42,188 nucleotides of DNA from Deltaproteobacteria bacterium. GTDB lineage: Bacteria > Desulfobacterota > GWC2-55-46 > DRQE01. The position numbers and the translations under genes are program-made. Below the pieces are notes generated by a model. It ran no database searches and had not been told where the DNA came from. It worked only from the letters and a program-made list of their open reading frames with translations. Shown here one piece after another: positions 25,600 through 33,360 of the stretch. Location of the stretch: assembly GCA_024278765.1 (NCBI GenBank), contig JAJRSM010000075.1:1-42188 (forward strand), in the 5' to 3' direction. Numbering within the stretch: position 1 is the first letter of the stretch; every line of letters starts with the position of its first letter.

Positions 25600-25866
25600 C
25601 TACCAGATTTCTGATTCTATCTTTCCGTTGCGTTTTATAAGTACGTCTACCAGTGCTATGTTGTAGTAGTCGGTTGTTTTTAGCAGTTCTGGGGCTACGC
25701 GCGATATATATAGTTCTTCGCCTTCCGCCAGTTCGTCTTTAAGGAGTTCGAAGATGTTGTCGTGTTTTATGCCTTCTTCGACCTTTTCTTTGTTGTAGAG
25801 TGCCACGTCTGAGACTATTGTGCGGGCCAGACGCGCTGCGGCTTCGGGTTTATTTACGAGTTTCAT
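25600..25866 (-). CDS. Conserved-looking protein of unknown function, 88 residues, coupled to the GntR gene
   Basis: The sequence is highly charged and helical: AARLARTIVSDVALYNKEK, then GIKHDNIFELLKDEL, then ELYISRVAPELLKTTDYYNIALVDVLI. The ARTIxxDVxLYN and SRVAPELxxTTDYY pattern recurs in small unannotated deltaproteobacterial proteins as I remember them, but I cannot name a family. The ATG overlaps the GntR stop by an ATGA, so the two are made together. It could be a partner of the regulator. Confidence 0.65.
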   Translation of the reverse strand: MKLVNKPEAAARLARTIVSDVALYNKEKVEEGIKHDNIFELLKDELAEGEELYISRVAPELLKTTDYYNIALVDVLIKRNGKIESEIW

Positions 25867-26555
25867 TTTTTACCCCCTTTGCCTCTTGATAGCTCTGTTA
25901 CGAGTATTTCAGCACTGAACTCGGCATTCGCTCGGACGAGTTTTTCTACTATATCTGCCTTACGCTCTGTAAATGCCTTTATTATGTCTTCGTGTTGTTT
26001 GATCGAGATCTTCATCCTGCCTGGCATACTAAGTGCCATTATGCGAAAGCGTTCGAATTGCTGCGCTATCTGGTGGGCAAGTACACATAGTTTATCATTT
26101 CCGCAGGAAGAGAGAAAGACCTCATGGAACTGATTATCCAGACGGTAAAAGCCCTGTACGTCGTTTTTGGTAGCACATCTCTGCATCTGCCGATTTATCT
26201 GAGTGAGTTTTTTGAGTTCTTTTTCGGTAAATTTGGTGCAGGCGAGTCCTGCGGCGTAGCCTTCTAAAAGGCTTTTGATTGCGTAGAACTCGCTAACGTC
26301 TTTAGCTGTTATCGGACTTACTACTGCGCCTTTTCTGGGTATAACGGTTATAAAACCTTCACTTTCCAGTTGGCGGAAGGCCTCGCGGATGGGGGTGCGG
26401 CTTATGCCGAAGTTCTCGGCTATTTCGTGCTCTGGTACGCGCTCGCCGGGCTTGAGGCGACCATTGATGATCGAGTCCTTGACAAAGGCCACGATACGTT
26501 CTCTAAGTGTTAGTTGGCGTTCTACCGGGTAGTTCAGCCCCTTTGTCTTTACCAT
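25863..26555 (-). CDS. GntR-family transcriptional regulator with FCD effector domain
   Basis: Residues of about 18-85 form the winged helix-turn-helix (RLKPGERVPEHEIAENFGISRTPIREAFRQLESEGFI). Residues of about 95-220 form the all-helical FCD domain with its metal or acid ligands (RLDNQFHEVFLSSCGND, and KQHEDIIKAF). FCD regulators usually respond to organic acids or sugar acids. The start at 26555 has no ribosome site: its promoter -10 ends only 7 bp upstream, so the mRNA is probably leaderless. The divergent TIM-barrel gene is a likely target. Confidence 0.92.
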   Translation of the reverse strand: MVKTKGLNYPVERQLTLRERIVAFVKDSIINGRLKPGERVPEHEIAENFGISRTPIREAFRQLESEGFITVIPRKGAVVSPITAKDVSEFYAIKSLLEGYAAGLACTKFTEKELKKLTQINRQMQRCATKNDVQGFYRLDNQFHEVFLSSCGNDKLCVLAHQIAQQFERFRIMALSMPGRMKISIKQHEDIIKAFTERKADIVEKLVRANAEFSAEILVTELSRGKGGKK

Positions 26556-26560
26556 ATTCT

Positions 26561-26591
26561 ATTGTATACTGTGTACAATGTTAAAAGTCAA
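26561..26591 (-). promoter_or_regulatory. gntR promoter with overlapping palindromic operator
   Basis: On the minus strand TTGACT (26591-26586), a 17-bp spacer and TATACA (26568-26563) form a good promoter. The near-palindrome ATTGTATACTGTGTACAAT (26561-26579) covers the -10 and part of the spacer, resembling GntR-type operators rich in TTGTATAC. Binding there would block the promoter, so autorepression is likely. Confidence 0.65.
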
Positions 26592-26643
26592 GTTTTTTGA
26601 GTGCTTACGTAGTCGGGGTTAGTCCTGTAATTCATTGAAAACC

Positions 26644-26671
26644 TTGACTTTTAAGGGTGGGATGGTAGATT
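26644..26671 (+). promoter_or_regulatory. Candidate promoter for the TIM-barrel gene
   Basis: TTGACT (26644-26649), 16 bp, TAGATT (26666-26671), 43 bp upstream of the GTG start. The words CTTGACTTTTAA around both divergent -35 boxes are identical and inverted. Confidence 0.4.
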
Positions 26672-26714
26672 GATCTTTAGTGGTTATATCTGTGGATATT
26701 TGAGAGGTTTGTAA

Positions 26715-27497
26715 GTGGTTAAGAACGATTTACAGGTTCATGTTCCGTATTGGATGCTTAGAGACCGTATTGACGGAATAGTGCAGTCGCGTATTAATCC
26801 GGAGGTCTATCTGGATGGTAGTAGTCTGGATAGGGTAGACGGTGCTGAGTTAAGAGAGCTTGGAAGGCGTCTTTCTGGCGAGGGTTTAGGCGTTACCGTG
26901 CATGGTCCTTTTATGGACCTTTCTCCCGGTGCTGTCGATGAGGTCGTAAGACGTGCCTCGATAGAGCGGTATACGCAGGCAATAAAGGCGGCATCTTATT
27001 TAGGTGCACGTTCTATTGTGCTGCACGCTGATTATGACGACCGCCGCTTTGATGACGATCTGGAGTTGTGGCTTAGTCAGAGTATGAAGACTTGGCCAAG
27101 TGTAGCGGCAGTAGCAGCGGACGTCGGGATGGTGATAGCCGCTGAGAATATATTTGAGACCGATCCCGAACCGTTAAAGAGGCTTGTTCAGGCCGTTGAT
27201 CTGCCTGTCTTTGGAATATGCCTGGATGTAGGCCATCTGAATATCTTCTCCAAGGTCTCGACCAGAGAGTGGCTAGGGCAGATCGGGGCGTATATAAAAG
27301 AATTTCACTTACACGACAATAATGGCGGTCATGACGAACACCTTGCGGTAGGTAGTGGTAATATAGATTTTGCCGAGTTATTTATGCTTATTAAAGAATT
27401 TGTACTGGATCTTGATATAACGCCTATTTATACAATCGAACCACACGGCGAAGATGCCATTTTGCCAGCGGTCAAGGCTGTTAGCCGCTACCTGTAA
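26715..27497 (+). CDS. Sugar phosphate isomerase/epimerase-type TIM-barrel protein
   Basis: This 260-residue xylose-isomerase-like (AP endonuclease 2 superfamily) barrel carries the usual metal ligands: Glu in IAAENIFETD, Asp and His in CLDVGHLNI, His and Asp in EFHLHDNNGGHDEH, and Glu in YTIEPHGED. The N-terminal strand starts LQVHVPYWML. The GTG start has GAGAGG upstream. It lies divergently from the GntR/FCD gene, which may control it. The substrate is unknown; isomerase, epimerase or endonuclease IV-like activities are all found in this fold. Confidence 0.82.
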   Translation: MVKNDLQVHVPYWMLRDRIDGIVQSRINPEVYLDGSSLDRVDGAELRELGRRLSGEGLGVTVHGPFMDLSPGAVDEVVRRASIERYTQAIKAASYLGARSIVLHADYDDRRFDDDLELWLSQSMKTWPSVAAVAADVGMVIAAENIFETDPEPLKRLVQAVDLPVFGICLDVGHLNIFSKVSTREWLGQIGAYIKEFHLHDNNGGHDEHLAVGSGNIDFAELFMLIKEFVLDLDITPIYTIEPHGEDAILPAVKAVSRYL

Positions 27498-27507
27498 ATA
27501 GAAGAAA

Positions 27508-27577
27508 ACCTCCCTTGATAAATCCCCCTCAGTCCCTCCGTCTGAGACGGCTACAAGCTTTTCCAAAGGGGGAGGGT
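27508..27577 (+). terminator. Inverted repeat after the TIM-barrel gene, with a palindrome inserted
   Basis: CCTCCCTTG at the left and CAAAGGGGGAGG at the right are largely complementary, as in the common AATCCCCCT...AAGGGGGA repeats. In the middle sits CCGTCTGAGACGG (27538-27550) followed by CTACAAGC, which looks like a relative of the CAGTCTAAGACTGG element. It may act as a weak terminator. Confidence 0.4.
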
Positions 27578-27702
27578 GCTGGCCGCACGGCAAATGCATT
27601 AATTGAATTTTATGATTTGCAAGGTCTTTAGAATTAACGTGATGAATTTGCTTTTCGCAGGTGCTGCGCATGGGTGCTGTGTGTACAGCAAAGAACTACA
27701 AA

Positions 27703-27797
27703 ATTTGTCATCCTGAACTTGATTCAGGATCTGTATTTATTACTGCGCAAGGCGATAAAGTAAGAACAGATGCTGAACTAAATTCAGCATGACAAAT
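27703..27797. repeat. MITE-like element, copy 2
   Basis: ATTTGTCATCCTGAAC at the left and TTCAGCATGACAAAT at the right are inverted copies with one mismatch. The internal half GATGCTGAACTAAATTCAGC is shared with 25352-25451. No coding capacity; a small non-autonomous element. Confidence 0.6.
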
Positions 27798-27808
27798 AGG
27801 GAGTTCGT

Positions 27809-27856
27809 TGCGGCGAAGCCGCTTTGCCCCGCGGCGAGCGGTGCTCACCGCAGGTG
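27809..27856. repeat. 48-bp direct repeat, copy 1
   Basis: It begins TGCGGCGAAGCCGCTTTGCC and ends in CACCGCAGGTG, and is identical to 27998-28045. It contains the hairpin GCGGC-GAA-GCCGC. The first 20 bases also occur at 25467. Confidence 0.8.
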
Positions 27857-27997
27857 GTGCTGCGCACGGCTAAATTTAGGTTGATAGAATTAGCCTGCTT
27901 ATAAGAAGATACTGTTTTGATTGATTCTGCTCCACCGCAGGTGTGCTCACCGCAGGTGCTGGCCGCATGGCAAATTTATTAATATGGTTTTGTGGTT

Positions 27998-28045
27998 TGC
28001 GGCGAAGCCGCTTTGCCCCGCGGCGAGCGGTGCTCACCGCAGGTG
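27998..28045. repeat. 48-bp direct repeat, copy 2
   Basis: Identical to 27809-27856; followed two bases later by CTCACGCATGTGAG. Confidence 0.8.
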
Positions 28046-28192
28046 TGCTCACGCATGTGAGTTGACTTTATTTTGTCAGGGTTTTGTTGTATATTCAATT
28101 TTGCGTAACATATATGGCTGAGTCGTGTTTTTCTAGCTCTTTTTGTTATTGATTCTTGTTATTCTGTACTTAGGGCTACCCCTCGATTCTCC

Positions 28193-28222
28193 TTGACATT
28201 AAGTGTGGATATCTTATATTAT
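28193..28222 (+). promoter_or_regulatory. Promoter for ffh and the ribosomal cluster
   Basis: TTGACA at 28193-28198 with either TATATT (28215, spacer 16) or TATTAT (28217, spacer 18). The transcript would have a leader of about 145 nt before the ffh ATG. No SRP RNA is seen in the leader. Confidence 0.6.
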
Positions 28223-28374
28223 AGATAGCTTGCCAGATTTACGTCTATTGCGTAACAGGAGTTTCGTGTCTTGTTTTTATTGTTTCATGCAGGTCCTTGA
28301 AAGTTTACACAGTGCTGTTTTAGTTATTGGCTTTTTTAAACATTAAGATATTTTTTTAAAGAAAACAGGATATT

Positions 28375-29700
28375 ATGTTAGAAGGATTATCAGATAGATT
28401 ACGAAAGGTTATTAAAGACGTAAAGGGGCACGGTCAACTTACTGAGAAGAATCTTGACGAAGCGTTGCGCGAGGTAAGGCTTGCTCTACTTGAGGCTGAT
28501 GTAAGCTTTAAGGTTGTAAAGTCTTTTATAGCATCTATCAAGGAAAAGGCCCTTGGCAAAGGTGTTCTCTTGAGTGTCTCTCCTGGTCAGCAGTTTGTAA
28601 AGATCGTCCATGACGAGCTTACTCATGTATTGGGTGATACCTCTGCGGATCTGAACCTGAAGGGTAAGCCAGCGGTTATTATGATGGTCGGGCTACAGGG
28701 TTCCGGTAAGACGACCTCAACGGCAAAATTAGCCAGACTTTTAAAGGGCAAGGGGCGCAATCCTTATATCGTCCCTGCCGACCTTGCGCGTCCTGCTGCT
28801 GTACTGCAGTTGCAGAAACTTGCAAGTGATATTAATGTCGAGTGTTTTGATGTAGGCACCCGTACTGATGTAAGAGATATATGTAAAGAGGCCCTGAAGC
28901 TTGCTAAGGCAAAGGGTTATGATACGATGCTTGTCGATACAGCTGGAAGGCTTTCTATTGATGAGGCCCTTATGGGTGAGATCAAGGATCTGAAGCAGAT
29001 CCTCACTCCTTCCGAGATACTCCTAGTCGCAGATGCAATGACAGGTCAAGATGCCGTTAATACGGCAGAAGGCTTTAATGATGTTATGGGTCTTACCGGT
29101 GTTATTCTTACAAAGCTTGATAGTGATGCCAGAGGTGGTGCAGCCCTTAGTATGAGGTTAGCAACGGGGCAGCCCGTGAAGTTCGTTGGTGTTAGCGAGA
29201 AGCTTGATGGCCTAGAGGTCTTTCATCCCGATAGGATGGCTGGCAGGATTCTTGGCATGGGTGACGTCGCAACTCTTGTAGAGAAGGCGCAAGAGACCAT
29301 TGATGAGAAGAAGGCAGAAGAGCTAGAGCGTAAGATTAAGAAGGATACCTTTACGCTTGAAGACTTTAAGGATCAGCTTCAGCAGATAAAAAAGATGGGT
29401 TCGCTCGATAGTATATTATCGATGATTCCGGGTTTTTCTTCTATGAAGAAGACCAAGAATGTTGAGATAGATGAACGTAATTTTGTCAGGGTTGAGGCGA
29501 TAATAAACTCAATGACGATGCAGGAGCGGGTAACCCCGAAGGTACTTAATGCCAAGCGCAGGGTGCGTATAGCAAAGGGTAGCGGTACTACGGTCCAGGA
29601 TGTTAACAGGCTTTTAAAACAATACAAACAGATGCGCCTTATGATGAAGAAGTTTAAGAAGGGCGGAATGAAGAGCGTTAAACAGTATCTGCCCTCTTAA
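28375..29700 (+). CDS. ffh: Signal recognition particle GTPase Ffh
   Basis: This 441-residue protein targets nascent membrane and exported proteins with SRP RNA. It has an N domain (MLEGLSDRLRKVIKDVKGHG), a G domain with GLQGSGKTTSTAKLA (P-loop), DTAGRLSIDEAL and ILTKLDSDARGGAALSM, and a methionine-rich M domain with SGTTVQDVNRLLKQYKQM. A weak site (AACAGGA) precedes the ATG. Confidence 0.98.
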   Translation: MLEGLSDRLRKVIKDVKGHGQLTEKNLDEALREVRLALLEADVSFKVVKSFIASIKEKALGKGVLLSVSPGQQFVKIVHDELTHVLGDTSADLNLKGKPAVIMMVGLQGSGKTTSTAKLARLLKGKGRNPYIVPADLARPAAVLQLQKLASDINVECFDVGTRTDVRDICKEALKLAKAKGYDTMLVDTAGRLSIDEALMGEIKDLKQILTPSEILLVADAMTGQDAVNTAEGFNDVMGLTGVILTKLDSDARGGAALSMRLATGQPVKFVGVSEKLDGLEVFHPDRMAGRILGMGDVATLVEKAQETIDEKKAEELERKIKKDTFTLEDFKDQLQQIKKMGSLDSILSMIPGFSSMKKTKNVEIDERNFVRVEAIINSMTMQERVTPKVLNAKRRVRIAKGSGTTVQDVNRLLKQYKQMRLMMKKFKKGGMKSVKQYLPS

Positions 29701-29757
29701 AGGTAGGCAGGGTTTTATCAAAAATACATGTACTATAACTGGAGGTGAGAAAACAGT

Positions 29758-30021
29758 ATGTCAGCAAGAATTAGGCTAGCAAGGCACGGATGTAAGAAAA
29801 GACCATTTTATCGTATAGTAGTAGCGGATTCAGCGGCACCTAGAAGTGGCAGATTTATAGAAGTAGTTGGTACATACGATCCTAATAAGGAGCCCGCAGC
29901 AATCGAGTTAAAAGACGATAAGATAAAAGAGTGGTTAGGGAAGGGTGCTCTTCCATCGGCGACAGTAAAGTCAATACTTAAGAAAGCCGGGGTAAGTCTC
30001 AAAGACGAGAAAGCCGCATAA
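29758..30021 (+). CDS. rpsP: 30S ribosomal protein S16
   Basis: At 87 residues, beginning [23 protein letters not shown] and [18 protein letters not shown], this is S16. GGAGGTGAG lies about 8 bp upstream. It starts the khpA-rimM-trmD-rplS group and is 57 bp after ffh. Confidence 0.98.
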   Translation: MSARIRLARHGCKKRPFYRIVVADSAAPRSGRFIEVVGTYDPNKEPAAIELKDDKIKEWLGKGALPSATVKSILKKAGVSLKDEKAA

Positions 30022-30058
30022 CCTCAATAGCTCGATACGCATGTACGGGGAGGTGTGA

Positions 30059-30289
30059 ATGAAAGAACTAATGGAACAGATCGCAAAGGCTCTTGTTGAC
30101 TGTCCAGACGAAGTGAAGGTCAATGAAATCAAGGGAGAGAGGGTATCTGTAATAGAGCTGGCTGTGGCAAAGGATGACCTCGGTAAGATTATAGGTAAGC
30201 AAGGGCGTACAGCAAAGGCGTTGAGGACGATATTAACGGCGGCCTCAACAAAGCTAAATAAAAGGTCCGTGCTGGAGATAGTTGAGTAA
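30059..30289 (+). CDS. khpA: KH-domain RNA-binding protein KhpA
   Basis: This 76-residue single KH-domain protein carries the GxxG loop as [15 protein letters not shown]. KhpA binds RNA, with KhpB, and affects cell division and small-RNA stability in other bacteria. Its position between rpsP and rimM is the classic one. It overlaps rimM by 8 bp. Confidence 0.95.
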   Translation: MKELMEQIAKALVDCPDEVKVNEIKGERVSVIELAVAKDDLGKIIGKQGRTAKALRTILTAASTKLNKRSVLEIVE

Positions 30290-30848
30290 TAAAGAATTAG
30301 TAGCTGTAGCAAAGATAGTAGGGGCTCATGGCATTAAGGGTGAATTAAGAGTCTATCCTTATGTAGAGAAGGGCGGGGTAGACGATTATCTGGATTTTTT
30401 CAGGTCTCACTTGGAAGACGTTGAAATCGACGGCTCTCCACACTCCTTAAAGAGCCTTAAGCCTCATAAAAACATACTACTAGTTAAGTTTAATGAAATT
30501 ACTACCAGGGAGCGTGCAATTGAGCTCCAGGGCGTAGAGCTTTTCTGTGAGCGTTCGGAGTTTCCGGAGTTGCCAGAGGGCGAGTACTATGAGTATGATT
30601 TAGTGGGGTTGGAGGTCTATACTTCCAAGGGGCAGGAACTCGGTAAGCTGACAGCCGTGTTGCATGCCGGCTCGGATGTATATGAGATCCACGGACCACT
30701 TGGAGAGGTCTTGTTGCCTGCAATAAGCGAGGTTATAGTCGAGATAGACCTTAGAGCAGGACGTATGATAGTTGAACCTTTGGAAGGTCTTTTGCCAGAT
30801 GAACCGGGTAGTGGTGCTAAACCGGAGCAGACCTTAAAGCCTGAATAG
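30282..30848 (+). CDS. rimM: 16S rRNA processing protein RimM
   Basis: RimM binds S19 and helps mature the 30S head. The N-terminal barrel has [18 protein letters not shown]; the C-terminal PRC-barrel has [22 protein letters not shown] and the end IVEPLEGLL. The TTG start overlaps khpA, with GGAG 6 bp upstream. The final 15 residues after the fold are a low-complexity tail. The 11-bp word CCTGAATAGGC is repeated across its stop codon. Confidence 0.93.
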   Translation: MSNKELVAVAKIVGAHGIKGELRVYPYVEKGGVDDYLDFFRSHLEDVEIDGSPHSLKSLKPHKNILLVKFNEITTRERAIELQGVELFCERSEFPELPEGEYYEYDLVGLEVYTSKGQELGKLTAVLHAGSDVYEIHGPLGEVLLPAISEVIVEIDLRAGRMIVEPLEGLLPDEPGSGAKPEQTLKPE

Positions 30849-30893
30849 GCATTGACGCCTGAATAGGCTGTTAAGGTGTGTGTAGTGACTCTT

Positions 30894-31625
30894 ATGATTA
30901 CCTTTGATATTCTTACACTACTTCCAGAGTTTTTCGACTCTCCACTTAAGCAAAGTGTTATTGGCCGCTCTATTGAGTCGGGCATACTTTGCGTAACTCT
31001 CCGAAATATTAGGGATTACAGTACTGATAAGCATCGTAGTGTCGATAGTGCCCCGTATGGCGGTGGTGCAGGCATGGTGATGAGGGTCGAGCCTGTTGCG
31101 GCAGCTATCGAGGCTGCTAGGGCTGCGGCCAAGGCACTGGGGAAGAAGGCGACGGTCATATTGCTTACTCCGCAGGGCGAACAGTTTAGCCATAAAAAGG
31201 CCGTAGAGCTGTCTGGCCTTGAATATCTGGTTCTGGTCTGCGGTAGGTACGAGGGCTTTGATGAGCGTATAAGGGGTTACGTAGACCTGGAACTCTCTAT
31301 CGGTGATTATGTGTTGGCAGGTGGTGAGGTGGCGGCTCTGGCTGTTATTGATGCCGTAGGAAGGCTTGTTCCGGGCGTTCTGGGCGATATAGAAAGCGTA
31401 AAGCACGAGTCATTTAGTGATGGTGCCTTGGAGTACCCGCAGTATACAAGGCCAGAGAATTATAAGGGGGCGAGAGTGCCCGAGGTCTTGTTGTCTGGCA
31501 ATCACGCATTGATTGATCGGTGGCGCAGTGAGCAGAGCAGAAGGCGTACATTAGTGAGAAGACCTGAACTTTCGGTTGGTAGTGATGAATTTAGTGGTGA
31601 TGACACTAAAAAAAACATTAAATAA
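30894..31625 (+). CDS. trmD: tRNA (guanine-N1-)-methyltransferase
   Basis: TrmD makes m1G37 in tRNA. The protein starts MITFDILTLLPEFFDSPL and carries the SPOUT-knot motifs DSAPYGGGAGMVM, LVCGRYEGFDERI and LSIGDYVLAGGEVAALAVIDAVGRLVPGVLG. The ATG at 30894 matches the family start; a GTG at 30885 with AAGGTG upstream could also be used. The C-terminus YPQYTRPENYKGARVPEVLLSGNHALIDRWR is typical. Confidence 0.96.
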   Translation: MITFDILTLLPEFFDSPLKQSVIGRSIESGILCVTLRNIRDYSTDKHRSVDSAPYGGGAGMVMRVEPVAAAIEAARAAAKALGKKATVILLTPQGEQFSHKKAVELSGLEYLVLVCGRYEGFDERIRGYVDLELSIGDYVLAGGEVAALAVIDAVGRLVPGVLGDIESVKHESFSDGALEYPQYTRPENYKGARVPEVLLSGNHALIDRWRSEQSRRRTLVRRPELSVGSDEFSGDDTKKNIK

Positions 31626-31646
31626 TAGATTATTTTAATAAAGTTA

Positions 31647-31676
31647 TTGACCTTTTATAGGTAAATATTGTAATAT
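31647..31676 (+). promoter_or_regulatory. Possible internal promoter before rplS
   Basis: TTGACC (31647-31652), 18 bp, TAATAT (31671-31676). The 98-bp gap is strongly AT-rich compared with its surroundings. A strong ribosome site (TAGGAGG) precedes rplS. Confidence 0.45.
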
Positions 31677-31723
31677 ATTTTCTTGATTTGAGTGTAATTA
31701 TTGAGATGTAGTTAGGAGGCATT

Positions 31724-32074
31724 ATGAGTACGGTAGTAGCTGATCTAGAAAGAGAATATTTACGTGACGATCTTCCGGAGTTTCGCCCCGGAGATACGGT
31801 CATTGTTAACGTCAGGATCAAGGAAGGCGAGAAAGAGCGTATACAGGCCTATGAGGGCGTTGTGCTGAGGAAGCGTGGCGGCGGTACTCGCGCAAGCTTT
31901 ACCGTACGCAAGGTCTCTTACGGTACAGGGGTAGAGAGGATCTTCCCTCTGCATTCGCCGGCGATTGCATCTATAACGGTCAAGACCGAGGGACGTGCAA
32001 GACGTGCAAGACTTTACTTCTTGAGAGCACTTAAGGGCAAGGCCGCCAAGCAGATGATCAAGAAGCGACGTTAG
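31724..32074 (+). CDS. rplS: 50S ribosomal protein L19
   Basis: This 116-residue protein has the L19 core [48 protein letters not shown] and the basic C-terminus [22 protein letters not shown]. It stabilises the contact between subunits. Normal length. Confidence 0.98.
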   Translation: MSTVVADLEREYLRDDLPEFRPGDTVIVNVRIKEGEKERIQAYEGVVLRKRGGGTRASFTVRKVSYGTGVERIFPLHSPAIASITVKTEGRARRARLYFLRALKGKAAKQMIKKRR

Positions 32075-32100
32075 CCACCTTTGTTCTAAGTCTATTTTAG

Positions 32101-32153
32101 GCGACCCTGTTGCGTTTGTTTGTTACGCATATTATACAGGGTCGCTTTTTTTT
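32101..32153 (+). terminator. Rho-independent terminator after rplS
   Basis: GCGACCCTGT (32101-32110) pairs with ACAGGGTCGC (32136-32145), with an inner pair TGCGT/ACGCA and a run of eight T (32146-32153). It separates the ribosomal cluster from rnhB. Confidence 0.9.
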
Positions 32154-32169
32154 ATTTCACCTGTATTGT

Positions 32170-32859
32170 ATGGCCAAGGAGCTACCACTATTGGATACCT
32201 ATGAGAAGTTGGCGAGCTCCAAGGGTTGTACGACGATTGCAGGCGTGGATGAGGTAGGCAGGGGGCCGCTTGCCGGCCCTGTACTGGCTGCTTCTGTCAT
32301 ATTTACCGAGGACCTTCTGGGGCTCGGCATCAAAGATTCCAAGAAACTCTCCCCTAAAAGACGTACAGAACTAGCTCGCCAGATATGGAGGATCTCTCCG
32401 GGTGTGGGTATAGGTGTGCTCTCTAACCTTGATATAGATAGGTCCAATATACTCAAAGCCTCGCTACGTGCAATGGCTATGAGCGTAACTAGTATGAAGG
32501 GCATTGATGGTGATTCGGTAGTGCCTGATTATCTCTTTGTCGATGGTCAGTATAAGGTGGCTGAGCTGGATACCCCCCAGACGGCGATTATAAAGGGTGA
32601 TTCACTCAGCGTCTCTATTGCAGCGGCGTCTATTATCGCAAAGACCGCGCGCGATAGGATAATGGTTGTCTTGGATACCATCTATCCTGGTTATAACTTT
32701 GCCGGGAATAAAGGCTACGGCTCTCGTGAGCATATGGATGCTATTGAGCGGATTGGCCCGTCCCCTGTTCATCGGATGAGCTTTAGTTTTGGTAGGGGGG
32801 CTGCCAAGGTCGGAGTCGCCGGAGTTAAAGACAAGAGAGAGGCCGCAAGAAGTGTTTAA
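32170..32859 (+). CDS. rnhB: Ribonuclease HII
   Basis: RnhB cuts RNA in RNA-DNA hybrids and removes single ribonucleotides. The acidic active site is seen as GVDEVGRGPLAGPV, and later FVDGQYKV and SIAAASIIAKTARD. HRMSFSFGR near the end resembles the family HRxSF. I chose the ATG at 32170 because the longer frame runs into the terminator before it. No strong ribosome site. It overlaps the yraN gene. Confidence 0.94.
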   Translation: MAKELPLLDTYEKLASSKGCTTIAGVDEVGRGPLAGPVLAASVIFTEDLLGLGIKDSKKLSPKRRTELARQIWRISPGVGIGVLSNLDIDRSNILKASLRAMAMSVTSMKGIDGDSVVPDYLFVDGQYKVAELDTPQTAIIKGDSLSVSIAAASIIAKTARDRIMVVLDTIYPGYNFAGNKGYGSREHMDAIERIGPSPVHRMSFSFGRGAAKVGVAGVKDKREAARSV

Positions 32860-33292
32860 AGGGTTGTTTGGCAAGGAGCTAGGTTCTTCTGGTGGCGCGG
32901 AGGCGGCGGGTAAAAAGGCTCGGCTTGGCAGGTACGGCGAGCAGCTCGCAGAGAAGTATCTTAAAAAAAAGGGTTACCGCATAGTCGAGCGTAACTTTAA
33001 CGGGCGTTTCGGCGAGATTGACCTTATAGTCAGCAAAAGTAAGGTTCTTGTCTTTGTTGAGGTTAAGACCCGTTCGGGCACTGCTTACGGCGCGGCCAAA
33101 GAGGCCGTTGACGCACGTAAGGCCGGGCGTATTATAAAGGCTGCCAAGGAGTATATGCACAAGAAAGACCTTCCTGAGGATACCGGGCTTCGCTTTGATG
33201 TTGTTGGTATAACGGTTGAAGGCGGTGCTGATAACGCTGGAAAGAGTGAACCTGTCATAGAGCATATAGAGGCGGCCTTTGAGGCCGAGTAA
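32852..33292 (+). CDS. yraN: UPF0102 family protein (YraN-like endonuclease fold)
   Basis: The fold starts about residue 22 with GRYGEQLAEKYLKKKGYRIVERNF and carries GEIDLIVSKSKVLVFVEVKTR, a PD-(D/E)XK nuclease-like core. The YraN function is unclear. The start is probably the GTG at 32852, overlapping the rnhB stop by 8 bp with GAGAGG upstream; a TTG at 32864 is also possible. Its pairing with rnhB is the usual context. Confidence 0.88.
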   Translation: MFKGLFGKELGSSGGAEAAGKKARLGRYGEQLAEKYLKKKGYRIVERNFNGRFGEIDLIVSKSKVLVFVEVKTRSGTAYGAAKEAVDARKAGRIIKAAKEYMHKKDLPEDTGLRFDVVGITVEGGADNAGKSEPVIEHIEAAFEAE

Positions 33293-33360
33293 TATCCGAG
33301 CAATACCCTAATAATAAATGGCAATTGATATTGTCAGCTAATTTCAGATAGAGGTTAACA

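Larger units (their letters stand above)
27578..28192. repeat. Gene-free repeat mosaic before ffh
   Basis: With the terminator-like repeat before it and the ffh leader after it, the gene-free gap is 27498-28374 (877 bp). Seen inside: GCCGCACGGCAAATGCATTAA (near 27582), MITE copy 2 (27703-27797), a 48-bp unit twice (27809-27856 and 27998-28045), the word CACCGCAGGTG four times (27846, 27933, 27948 and 28035), GCCGCATGGCAAATTTATTA (27962) and CTCACGCATGTGAG (28048-28061). No gene and no RNA gene is recognised. Confidence 0.6.

Noticed and set aside
769-28045. CACCTGCGGTG as a DNA uptake sequence
   Set aside because: The copies are clustered in a few repeat islands and not spread along the window as uptake words are; no competence genes are seen here.
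27809-28061. CRISPR array
   Set aside because: Only two copies of the 48-bp unit, spaced 141 bp apart, with no regular spacers and no cas genes.
28223-28374. SRP (4.5S) RNA upstream of ffh
   Set aside because: The conserved GGAAGCAGCC-type loop is not present; only an AT-rich leader is seen.
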